From NCBI RefSeq assembly GCF_963678635.1, contig NC_087066.1:7035954-7099953 (forward strand): DNA of 64,000 nt. Direction: 5' to 3'. The DNA is from Symsagittifera roscoffensis. Lineage: Eukaryota; Xenacoelomorpha; Acoela; Convolutidae. The notes beneath the pieces are model-generated. The model made no database searches, had not been told where the DNA came from, and saw only the letters and a list, made by a program, of their open reading frames with translations. This document shows, piece by piece, positions 55,829-64,000 of the stretch; position 1 is the stretch's first letter; the number at the start of each line of letters is the position of its first letter. Position numbers and translations under genes: made by a program.

Positions 55829-56062
55829 ATGTTATACGACAATAATTTAATTGAAATGTCTCTCCGACTCAATAGATCAGAGCCAATATTCCGAACCATA
55901 ATAGAACTACCCGGAATTGGAAGAAGACCTCGAACCAAAGACGACATACGACAAAGTAGAAACTTGCCGTATAGTTATATGATAGTTCGGCAAAAGCCAG
56001 AACAAACTTTTATATTTCGAATATTACTTGCAATGAATTTAGATTTCCATTTGCAAACATAA
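55829..56062 (+). CDS. 77-codon leader ORF, right Gypsy copy
   Basis: Same length as the left-copy ORF and identical apart from three residues, two of them conservative Lys/Arg swaps. It starts 75 bases after the putative primer-binding site and ends about 0.93 kb before ORF1. Function unknown. A translated uORF here would force re-initiation or internal entry for ORF1. Confidence 0.4.
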   Translation: MLYDNNLIEMSLRLNRSEPIFRTIIELPGIGRRPRTKDDIRQSRNLPYSYMIVRQKPEQTFIFRILLAMNLDFHLQT

Positions 56063-56993
56063 AACCTTGAAGTTACTCTTCAAAATCATTTCAGGCGCTA
56101 AACAAAATTAATATTATACAATAACGATTGATAAAAAGATCTAAGATCGTTTTCCTAAAACTCTGCAGTAATATACAAAACATGTTTGAAAAATATTTAT
56201 TGGAAAATAAAAATAAAAATTAGTAGCATGACAATAAATGGTTAGTAATCATAAATCATCTTGTTGTTCCAGCTTCATCACCTAAAACATAACAGCAATC
56301 ATCAACTCACTAATATTATCAAAACACTAAATTTTTCCTTTACACAAATTTAAAACTTTATCAAAATTTAAAGTCACTTAATTTAAAAACCAGATCATCA
56401 AGGCTTATCCTTGGATCTTAAATCATTTTCTACTTAATTAAATTTTAAATTTGATCATCAAGGCTTATCCTTGGATCAAACAGAACAACTTTGTTCTCCC
56501 CCACCCACTTAATTAGTGTCTAACGACCTCAAACGTCGATTCACTACCCAACCCTTTCTAAAGACCCAAGACTAATAGAAATTTTTGAACAAAACTAATC
56601 ATTCAAATTAGGATAAACAGTGAAGAACTTCGGTTATTCATCCTTCACTTGACCCCCCCTCTTACCAGACCCAGGATAAATCTTAGACTTAGTAAGTTTA
56701 AAATAGTATCTAACGAACTACTCGCGTTCTAATTATACCTGAACCTTGTGGATCGATTTACTATTCTCCAACCCTTGAACACAATCACTACCCCTAAGTA
56801 AGATTAAGTAAGTTAACACCTTAGCTTATACTAGTCACGAGAAAGTAAAAATCATTCTTCGGAATCGATATACTTTTCTCTCCAACCCTGAACAAATAGA
56901 CCCAGGTTAAGCTAACCAAAAAATCGTAAGAACTAACAGTTTAAGAAAATAGAAATCATTTAACAACTTTTTGCATCCGTCATTCTAAACCTT
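56063..56993 (+). promoter_or_regulatory. structured leader / 5' UTR of right Gypsy copy
   Basis: Holds the paired 25-base hairpins (56393-56417, 56453-56477) and three TCGAT..CTCCAACCCT motifs (near 56536-56556, 56752-56775 and 56863-56888). A C7 run lies at 56653-56659. No long ORF. Confidence 0.6.
56393..56477 (+). repeat. paired direct-repeat hairpins in leader, right copy
   Basis: Two identical units start 60 bases apart, each GATC, CAAGG/CCTTG arms and GATC, as in the left copy. Confidence 0.75.
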
Positions 56994-57461
56994 ATGTCAT
57001 TTAAAAACCTAGGAAATAAACAAACAATCATTTTACACAATTGTGAAATAGATAACAAAAAATACGACCTTGTAATCACACCTCATACACAAACAGTTGG
57101 ATACATTCGAACAAAACGACAAACACTAAAGAGGAAAATAATAACTAAACAAAGACAAATAACACGAAAAAGATTTTCAAAAAATCGAAACGCATTTTCA
57201 GAATCAGAAACCAACAGTTTAGACGAACTTTACAAACTAAAAGAATCAATAGATAAAAATTACCCACAACACGATCAATTATATTTTTCTGACTCAGAAA
57301 CAACTTCAAATTCATCACAAAGAGGAAAAAGAAGAATAAAAAAACAGTACAAACACAAACCAGTACATTTATACAATTGGAATCAACCAATTCGACACAT
57401 TAATAATTACATATTAACAGTCATCGAACGAAAAAATGAGTTCAACACACACCCCAGGTGA
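56994..57461 (+). CDS. ORF1, small basic protein (155 aa), right Gypsy copy
   Basis: Intact equivalent of the left ORF1. Basic clusters lie at residues about 41-60 (KRQTLKRKIITKQRQITRKR) and 110-122, a Ser/acidic stretch at 98-108 and an aromatic/hydrophobic C-terminal third (HLYNWNQP, NNYILTVIE). It overlaps ORF2 by 26 bases; ORF2 is in the +1 frame relative to it. A stop in the ORF2 frame at 57415-57417 limits any frameshift to a 44-base window, which includes an A run at 57431-57436. Translation coupling through the overlapping ATG is the simpler alternative. No similarity that I recognise. Confidence 0.8.
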   Translation: MSFKNLGNKQTIILHNCEIDNKKYDLVITPHTQTVGYIRTKRQTLKRKIITKQRQITRKRFSKNRNAFSESETNSLDELYKLKESIDKNYPQHDQLYFSDSETTSNSSQRGKRRIKKQYKHKPVHLYNWNQPIRHINNYILTVIERKNEFNTHPR

Positions 57462-60400
57462 CGAAACTCCAGATGATGATAAAATCTTTCCCTTTATAGT
57501 AGATGCAGATACTGATAGAGGACAACACATATTTTGTCAAAATTTACTCGTAATTTTATTTGAACCCGGAATCAGTCCATGTAAAACAGAGTTCCCCGAT
57601 GTAAAAATCAAAAGACAAATCATAGATCACTATTTAAAAGATATATGCAACATAACACAACAGTATGGAATCTACTCTATAGAATTCACCTCCCCAAACC
57701 ATAATAATAGAACATATACTATTCAAACAGACGATCTTGATTTAGAATTTTCGAAAGTTTTTTCAGAATATATAAAAAGCATCCAATACCATAACTCACA
57801 AAGAGCAAACTCCATATTCACCAATGAAGTTTTCGCAATAATATATAGTTATATTTCGATATTAGAAAATGAACTTCCATTAACAAATGTCTCACCGACA
57901 GAAACATCTAAACATTTAAGAGTACGACATGAAATCACACTACTCTCTAGTTATTTAAACATCATTAAAGAAAATTTCACGAAAGACGATGTTTCACAAC
58001 ATACCAAACACGATTTACAAAAAATTTTGGCATGGTTCATAATAGATTATTTCACACACAATATTGATTTAATTGCACAAGCAAGAAAAAATTTTAGACC
58101 CCAAAATTCGAACGATGATACCGCTATCACAGAACAATCAGATTATGTTTGGGACCCCGAATGGTCTCATCCCGCATTTATAAGCTTTCCACAATCAATC
58201 TCAAGTCAAGCAATAGGTACAATATCTTACATAAGAGATTATGTAAGAGTAATACCATTAACAATTGATGCAACTCCATTAAACTATAATACATTTTTAC
58301 CCGATACACAAAATAATAGTTTAAACTCTACAGTCATACACAACGAAAACCTCAATGGAACTAGGAATCTTACTCAACAAGATATCCAGACACCATCACA
58401 CTTCATAAATGAAGAAATTGTACACACAACAACTACACAACAAAGTATTTCACCAATACGCCCAAATTTAACAACACCAAGAAATACAAATCCTTCACAA
58501 ACACAGGTAACCTTACAATCAACCGTTAAACCTTCGGTTGCCCCTAAATATTCACATATGGATTACCAAACATACAGACCCATGACAATACCATCAAAAA
58601 CACGCAAAACATTCACTAGAAACAACTTTGCAGACCATAATTATAATTATACACATCCATCAAAAACAAATTATCAACCACAAAGGAATTTTAATCAATA
58701 TACAAAAACTCGAAACTGGGATAACCCAACGGCCCAATATAATTCCAAAAATTTCCAAACAAATCCTCCACAGGATCGCAGTGAAAATTACCCATTTTTT
58801 CAACAGAATAAAAATAAAAAACAGACATCTTATCAAATGGATTATTTATCCTCAGATGATGATTTCTTACAACCAGATATATTTGCACCAAATACTCAAG
58901 AATATCGTAGACAAGGAATACAGAGAACACATACAAATCATAGAAATTTTTCTCCACAACAAATAGATGCACATAATCAACAACCAATTCAACAACAAAA
59001 TCTAATTAATACACAATCTTTTCAACCAATTCAACAACAAAATCCAATGACTGCACACTCGTATCAACCATCACAAATGCAAAATGAAATACCACTCCCA
59101 TATTATCTTCAACAACATGAAATAACAAGAAACCAACTTTCAAATTTTTCTCAAATGCCAAATGCAGCAGAATCATTACAAATGACAATGAATCCATACC
59201 TTATGGGTGGATCATCAATAACATCAAACAAACCTTTAATGGTTTTCACAGGAACAGACCCTGAATACTCTGTAGAAGATTATTTAAATGCAGTAACAGC
59301 AAATTTGATTTTAAATATAGGACCTGAACCAATTAATACGCCACTACATCAAAACTGGATACATCGACGCACAGCGTTGATACAAACAACCTTAGATGGC
59401 GCAGCCCAAAAATGGTTTTCAGTACTACCTCTAGAAATAAAATCAAACTGGAAAAGATTTACACAAGAATTTTCAAAAATGTTTGACTCCGAAAGAAACA
59501 AACAACAACAAAGAGTTTTATGTAATGAAATTCGCAGATTACCAAACGAAACCATCAAGCAAATAGCAGTACGAATCAAAACACTAGTTCGAAAAGCATA
59601 TTCACTAAATACACATGACTATAAAAACACAAAGATGACAGAAATCTTAATGATGACCTTAACACCACAATTAAGGAAAATAGCAATAAAAAAGAGAGCA
59701 TCTCATCCTTCTTCAATTCGAGAACCCGATTTAGATTTTCGAAAACTAGTAGACAAACTAGAACAAGCAGAAATCACGATGAAACTAGAAGAAACGGAAA
59801 ATCTGAAATTACAATACGTTAACAAAATTGAAACGACTTCCACTAATATTAATAATATACAGGAATCAGAAACAGACCTCGTTGAAAAAATCACTGAAAT
59901 ACTCAATATTTACGAAAAGAACCCAAACTTTAAAGGCAAACCATCTTTCAAAAAATGGTGTAATTATTGCCGACGATACGGACATAGTATTTCCGAATGT
60001 AGACAAAAACAGCAAGATAATCAAAATAAACCTCAAAAATACAAAGAACCAAATAAATCATTCTATCAATACATGAAAAAAGATCAAAATTTACCGAACA
60101 AAACAGTTCACAGCAACAACAGTTCAGGAAAACCACTCCCGAACAATACAAGCTATACAAGAAATCAATCCCCATATAACTCAAGTTATAGAGGAAGATC
60201 ACCAGAACGAAGAAACACGTATAATTCATCACAAAATCACTACAATAGACCAAATAGTAGAAATAACTACTCCAGATCAAATTCAAATACACAACGATTT
60301 GTTTCTAGATCTAATTCCCAATCAAGAAATAACTACTATCCAAACAATCAATCACGAAATTCATCATACAATAGGGATAGAAACTACTCCTATAATCGAA

Positions 60401-63400
60401 ATAGAAGTTATTCAAACAACCGAAACCAGAATTACCCGAACAATCGATCAAGGAATAACTCATATAATAGATCGAACTATAACAGACCAAACAATAACTA
60501 CCAAAACAGATCGCGAAATAATTCACAAAATCGACACCCAAGTTATAATAATCGTTACAGAAATTATTCCCAATCACCACATAGGAATAATAATAACTAT
60601 AATAATTCTAATAATCGTCATAGAAGTAATACACCTAAACATCAAAGGCAAATCAATCAAGTACAATCTAACCCAGAAACTATATCAGACCCTCCAGGTA
60701 TTGATGACACAGTAACTGATGCGTTACAACTCAATCAAATAAACTGTACATCATCAGATTCAGAAAGTGATACTGAAAACACTCTTGCTATCAATATGAT
60801 AAAAGTCGAAAATGACTATGAATCTGTCATATATGAACAACCCTTTCCATCACACATATATGAAAATCAATCAGAATTTCTTCAAAATCATTACACTACA
60901 CCCATAAATTCCACACCAACAACGCAAGAAACAAATGCAAAAAATACTACAGAACAACCCAATCAAAATGTCAAAACAAAATGCTTGAATACAAACCACA
61001 TCTACCAAAATATACAAAAAGAACAACCCAAAGAAAAAATTTGGACAATACCATTTCTCTTAGAAAGCCCAAGAAATAAAGAATTTCAACCACCAGACCT
61101 TGAAATAGATTTTTTAATTGATTCAGGAGCAGAATCAAACATAATAAACATTCCCACATGGAATGAAATAAAAACTTTACATCCAAAGCTAACACCTCTT
61201 GAAACCTCCAGTAAACTAGCAACAGCACAAGGATCAACATTGATAAACTACGGAAAAATCCAATTATTTCTCCTCCCTACCAGAACAATGGAGCAAAGTA
61301 AAATTCTAAACAAGCCATTTAAACAAATATTCCATATCACTGATATTAAATATAATATCATTGGAATACCATTTATTTCGAAGTATATACCAACAATTAA
61401 CATACTAAATAGTAAAATATTAATCAAAGATAAATATACAAAAACAAAAGAAACATCCTTAACATTTTTTCAAAGATTAAATAAACAACCACCATTTTTT
61501 TCAAAATTTTATCCGATATTTAACCAACAAAGAAAACACCTGAAACCACTATCAGGGAACATGTATAATTTTTCAATCAAACAAGTTCACCAATATGATA
61601 AAGAACAAAACAAACAAAAATTTTATATGTCAGATTTTGAATTCAAACCTATTCATAAATTTTTCAAAATCACAATCTCTTCAATAAAATATTTGAAAAA
61701 TTCGAATTCAGATATTATTTCCTTACATGTTTATAACAACACACCTTATCAAGTAACATTACCTTTAGGACTTTTAGGATATTGTGAAACCAATGCTACA
61801 ATATCACCAATACACGAAAAAGCCTATCGCGTAAATAATATACTCCAATTACTAGATATTTGCCATTCTACAATTCTTAATGAAGAATTATCTATAAATA
61901 ATATAATAAGTAACGAAAACAGAAATACGGATTATTTCACAAAAACTCCATATTTCAAACCTACATTCAACATAAGTAACTACACAGAGGACCAACAGAA
62001 ATTTTTAACAATGTTTAATTTCCAACATTCACAAATAACACAAGACGAATTCGAAAAATTAGCCAAACAGCTAATTAAATATTCATCAGTCTATGCAACA
62101 TCAAAATTCGATGTTGGCAAAATCAGTTCATCACTACATCTCCCATTAAAACCAAACGCAGTTTTCAAAAAACAGAGAGCAAGTAAAGTACCAATTCACT
62201 TACATGATAAAGTAAACAGATTACTCGATATTTTAGAACAATACAACATTATATCACCAGTTAATAAAGAAGAACAACCAAAAGGCAACACATTTATCAA
62301 CCCCGTTATCATTCTAGCTAAAGGAGAATCATTAAAAATCGTTCTCGATGCTAGATACCTCAATTCACTTATAGATGAATCAAAATGTAATTGGCCCATT
62401 GAACCAATACAAGTTATTTTAACAAAAATAAACGGCAAATACTTCACAACCGCCGACATGAATAGTGCATACAATCAAATGCCACTAGATGAACAATCAC
62501 GACGTTTAACACAATTTGTTATCGGAAACCAACAATATGAATTTAACCGCTTATTCTATGGAATATCCATAGGACCAGCAGCATTTTCAGCTTTTATGAG
62601 CAAAATTTTTAGACCACTAATACTCAAGAAAAACGCAATCACCTATCTAGACGATGTTTTTATGCAATCACAAACAAAAGACGAAATGTTCAACGTTTTA
62701 GAAAAATATCACCAAATACTTCAGAACGAAAATCTGAAGGCCGCCCCCGATAAATCACACTTCTTTTTAACAAGAGTTAAATTCTTAGGACATAACATCG
62801 AAAGAAAAACAATCACCCCACTGAAATCACGCATTGACGCTATTCAAAAACTTCAACCACCAACAAATAAAAAGAAAATCCAAGAATTCCTTGGAATGTT
62901 AAACTTTTTAAGTAAATATGTTTATAAAATGCAATTATATCTACGACCATTTTACAACATCCTTAGACAACAAAATAATTTTGAATGGAATACAGAACAT
63001 CAAACACGATTTGAAGAAATAAAGAAACTTTTAACTGAACAAATTTCAAACACAATTCCAGACCCTGATCAACCATTTTATGCAATGTGCGACGCTTCGA
63101 ACTTTGGCATCGGCGCAGCACTATTACAATCACATAATGGTACAAATAAAATGAACTTGATATCAGCAAATTCTCGATTATTCACTCAAGCAGAGCTACG
63201 ACTCTCAACTCTAATGAGAGAATGTACAGCCATAATATATACACTGACAGAATATGAATTTCTGATACTTGGATCAAAACATCCAACAGTTCTATTCACA
63301 GACCATAAACCAATCATCTTTCTCTTCACACAGAAATCTAACCCAAACCACCGAGTTTACAGATTTCAACTAATTCTAATGAAATTTCCAAACTTACATA

Positions 63401-64000
63401 TAGTTTGGACTGCAGGAAAAAATCTTGCATTACCAGACACCTTAAGTCGAAATACACCACCTGAATTACTTACACGAAAAACAACAGTTGAAATACCCAA
63501 AAATATAAAATTCTACCTTGCAGAAAACGAAACATCACCTCGATTAGAATGCAAATATGCAGTTAAAACTGATATTGAACAATCACAAATAAATAATTTA
63601 CAACATTTCCCACTTTATTTAGATTGTCAAAATAATCATTATGAAGTTGATTTACTTGGAACATCAACTTTCAAACCAATCCCATATTCTCAATGGATAA
63701 AAAATAACACCCAACAAAAACGAACAAAACAACGCCCGCCTAAAAAAGACCATTTTCCACTAATTGAAAAAGAAGATTTAACTGATAAAATAAATTTATC
63801 AGGACCACAAACAAATAATTCAAAATACACAATAAATCAAGTTTTTGACCTTCATGACCCACTTGATACAATACCCTTATCTAAATTAGAAATCGAAAAC
63901 ATTTTTCTCCCCCCAACAGATACGATTACAATTTCAACACTGAAACAATATCAAAATCTTGACCCAGTAATTCGACAACTGAAATCATGGCACAAATATA
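57436..64000 (+). CDS. gag-pol: ORF2 Gag-Pol polyprotein, right Gypsy copy (open, truncated by window)
   Basis: ATG at 57436; read through 2188 codons to 63999 without a stop. Residues 1 to ~270 form an unrecognised N-terminal domain; ~500-560 is Gln/Asn-rich; ~600-735 resembles a retrotransposon Gag capsid (FTGTDPEYSVEDYL, DGAAQKWF). The CCHC knuckle (CNYCRRYGHSISEC) is 842-855; an Asn/Arg/Tyr/Ser tract spans ~876-1070. Aspartic protease LIDSGAES has its DSG at 1230-1232. Reverse transcriptase has TADMNSAYNQ (Asp 1674) and YLDD (1737-1740). RNase H has CDAS (Asp 1886), REC (Glu 1929) and TDHK (Asp 1956), then LPDTLSR. After ~190 linker residues, NLDPVIRQLKSWHKY looks like the run-in to the integrase zinc-binding domain, which is outside the window. 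Confidence 0.95.
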   Translation, partial: MSSTHTPGDETPDDDKIFPFIVDADTDRGQHIFCQNLLVILFEPGISPCKTEFPDVKIKRQIIDHYLKDICNITQQYGIYSIEFTSPNHNNRTYTIQTDDLDLEFSKVFSEYIKSIQYHNSQRANSIFTNEVFAIIYSYISILENELPLTNVSPTETSKHLRVRHEITLLSSYLNIIKENFTKDDVSQHTKHDLQKILAWFIIDYFTHNIDLIAQARKNFRPQNSNDDTAITEQSDYVWDPEWSHPAFISFPQSISSQAIGTISYIRDYVRVIPLTIDATPLNYNTFLPDTQNNSLNSTVIHNENLNGTRNLTQQDIQTPSHFINEEIVHTTTTQQSISPIRPNLTTPRNTNPSQTQVTLQSTVKPSVAPKYSHMDYQTYRPMTIPSKTRKTFTRNNFADHNYNYTHPSKTNYQPQRNFNQYTKTRNWDNPTAQYNSKNFQTNPPQDRSENYPFFQQNKNKKQTSYQMDYLSSDDDFLQPDIFAPNTQEYRRQGIQRTHTNHRNFSPQQIDAHNQQPIQQQNLINTQSFQPIQQQNPMTAHSYQPSQMQNEIPLPYYLQQHEITRNQLSNFSQMPNAAESLQMTMNPYLMGGSSITSNKPLMVFTGTDPEYSVEDYLNAVTANLILNIGPEPINTPLHQNWIHRRTALIQTTLDGAAQKWFSVLPLEIKSNWKRFTQEFSKMFDSERNKQQQRVLCNEIRRLPNETIKQIAVRIKTLVRKAYSLNTHDYKNTKMTEILMMTLTPQLRKIAIKKRASHPSSIREPDLDFRKLVDKLEQAEITMKLEETENLKLQYVNKIETTSTNINNIQESETDLVEKITEILNIYEKNPNFKGKPSFKKWCNYCRRYGHSISECRQKQQDNQNKPQKYKEPNKSFYQYMKKDQNLPNKTVHSNNSSGKPLPNNTSYTRNQSPYNSSYRGRSPERRNTYNSSQNHYNRPNSRNNYSRSNSNTQRFVSRSNSQSRNNYYPNNQSRNSSYNRDRNYSYNRNRSYSNNRNQNYPNNRSRNNSYNRSNYNRPNNNYQNRSRNNSQNRHPSYNNRYRNYSQSPHRNNNNYNNSNNRHRSNTPKHQRQINQVQSNPETISDPPGIDDTVTDALQLNQINCTSSDSESDTENTLAINMIKVENDYESVIYEQPFPSHIYENQSEFLQNHYTTPINSTPTTQETNAKNTTEQPNQNVKTKCLNTNHIYQNIQKEQPKEKIWTIPFLLESPRNKEFQPPDLEIDFLIDSGAESNIINIPTWNEIKTLHPKLTPLETSSKLATAQGSTLINYGKIQLFLLPTRTMEQSKILNKPFKQIFHITDIKYNIIGIPFISKYIPTINILNSKILIKDKYTKTKETSLTFFQRLNKQPPFFSKFYPIFNQQRKHLKPLSGNMYNFSIKQVHQYDKEQNKQKFYMSDFEFKPIHKFFKITISSIKYLKNSNSDIISLHVYNNTPYQVTLPLGLLGYCETNATISPIHEKAYRVNNILQLLDICHSTILNEELSINNIISNENRNTDYFTKTPYFKPTFNISNYTEDQQKFLTMFNFQHSQITQDEFEKLAKQLIKYSSVYATSKFDVGKISSSLHLPLKPNAVFKKQRASKVPIHLHDKVNRLLDILEQYNIISPVNKEEQPKGNTFINPVIILAKGESLKIVLDARYLNSLIDESKCNWPIEPIQVILTKINGKYFTTADMNSAYNQMPLDEQSRRLTQFVIGNQQYEFNRLFYGISIGPAAFSAFMSKIFRPLILKKNAITYLDDVFMQSQTKDEMFNVLEKYHQILQNENLKAAPDKSHFFLTRVKFLGHNIERKTITPLKSRIDAIQKLQPPTNKKKIQEFLGMLNFLSKYVYKMQLYLRPFYNILRQQNNFEWNTEHQTRFEEIKKLLTEQISNTIPDPDQPFYAMCDASNFGIGAALLQSHNGTNKMNLISANSRLFTQAELRLSTLMRECTAIIYTLTEYEFLILGSKHPTVLFTDHKPIIFLFTQKSNPNHRVYRFQLILMKFPNLHIVWTAGKNLALPDTLSRNTPPELLTRKTTVEIPKNIKFYLAENETSPRLECKYAVKTDIEQSQINNLQHFPLYLDCQNNHYEVDLLGTSTFKPIPYSQWIKNNTQQKRTKQRPPKKDHFPLIEKEDLTDKINLSGPQTNNSKYTINQVFDLHDPLDTIPLSKLEIENIFLPPTDTITISTLKQYQNLDPVIRQLKSWHKY

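Larger units (their letters stand above)
55332..64000 (+). mobile_element. Ty3/Gypsy LTR retrotransposon, right copy (5' part; runs off window end)
   Basis: Second, opposite-strand copy of the family at 1-8064, visible 607 bases further into pol than the left one. LTR, leader, 77-codon ORF, ORF1 and ORF2 are all intact. The first ~50 bp of the LTR are noticeably more diverged from the left copy than the rest of the element. Confidence 0.94.

Noticed and set aside
57431-57441. -1 ribosomal frameshift site at the A run before ORF2
   Set aside because: A -1 shift leads to the wrong frame; ORF2 needs +1 or re-initiation.

Overview
The window is repeat-dominated, AT-rich eukaryotic DNA, most likely from an invertebrate animal with a gene-poor genome. 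The support is two intact Ty3/Gypsy LTR retrotransposons, a decayed env-carrying LTR element, a Tc1/mariner transposase relic, hAT-like MITEs, a Helentron-like dispersed family and several satellite arrays. I found no convincing single-copy host gene, no tRNA or rRNA gene, no CRISPR array and nothing bacterial. Phylum cannot be fixed from the sequence alone. A 200-base run of N at 54451-54650 marks an assembly gap.

Layout. Positions 1-8064 (minus strand) and 55332-64000 (plus strand) hold two copies of one Ty3/Gypsy family pointing away from each other; both run off the window before the integrase. Each has a ~410 bp 5' LTR, a ~1.25 kb leader with repeated RNA-like motifs and a 77-codon ORF, a small basic ORF1 (155 codons), and an overlapping giant gag-pol ORF2. 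By my hand reading ORF2 has no stop for 1986 codons (left) and 2188 codons (right), so the family was recently active. Positions 7772-10309 (end of the left LTR plus flank, including an ATTATGATT-type array) recur almost unchanged at 12153-14690.

Positions 14.7-34.2 kb are a mosaic of short tandem repeats, MITEs, relics and at least a dozen pieces of one ~530 bp family. That family has asymmetric terminal inverted repeats and a 3' hairpin (Helentron/HINE-like). One copy sits inside a hAT-like MITE that still has a near-perfect 8 bp target duplication. Positions 34.3-37.4 kb are a 30 bp minisatellite of about 100 units whose minus strand stays open for 1061 codons.

Positions 41468-53932 are an old LTR element with ~1.14 kb direct-repeat LTRs and a polypurine tract. 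Its interior has a short gag-like start, no recognisable pol, a frameshifted envelope-like glycoprotein pseudogene, a triplicated accessory region, RING-like cysteine clusters and a decayed lysine-rich ORF. All of it is broken.

Working together: only the two Gypsy copies could now encode proteins as seen here (leader ORF, ORF1, Gag, protease, RT, RNase H). The other elements are non-autonomous or dead.
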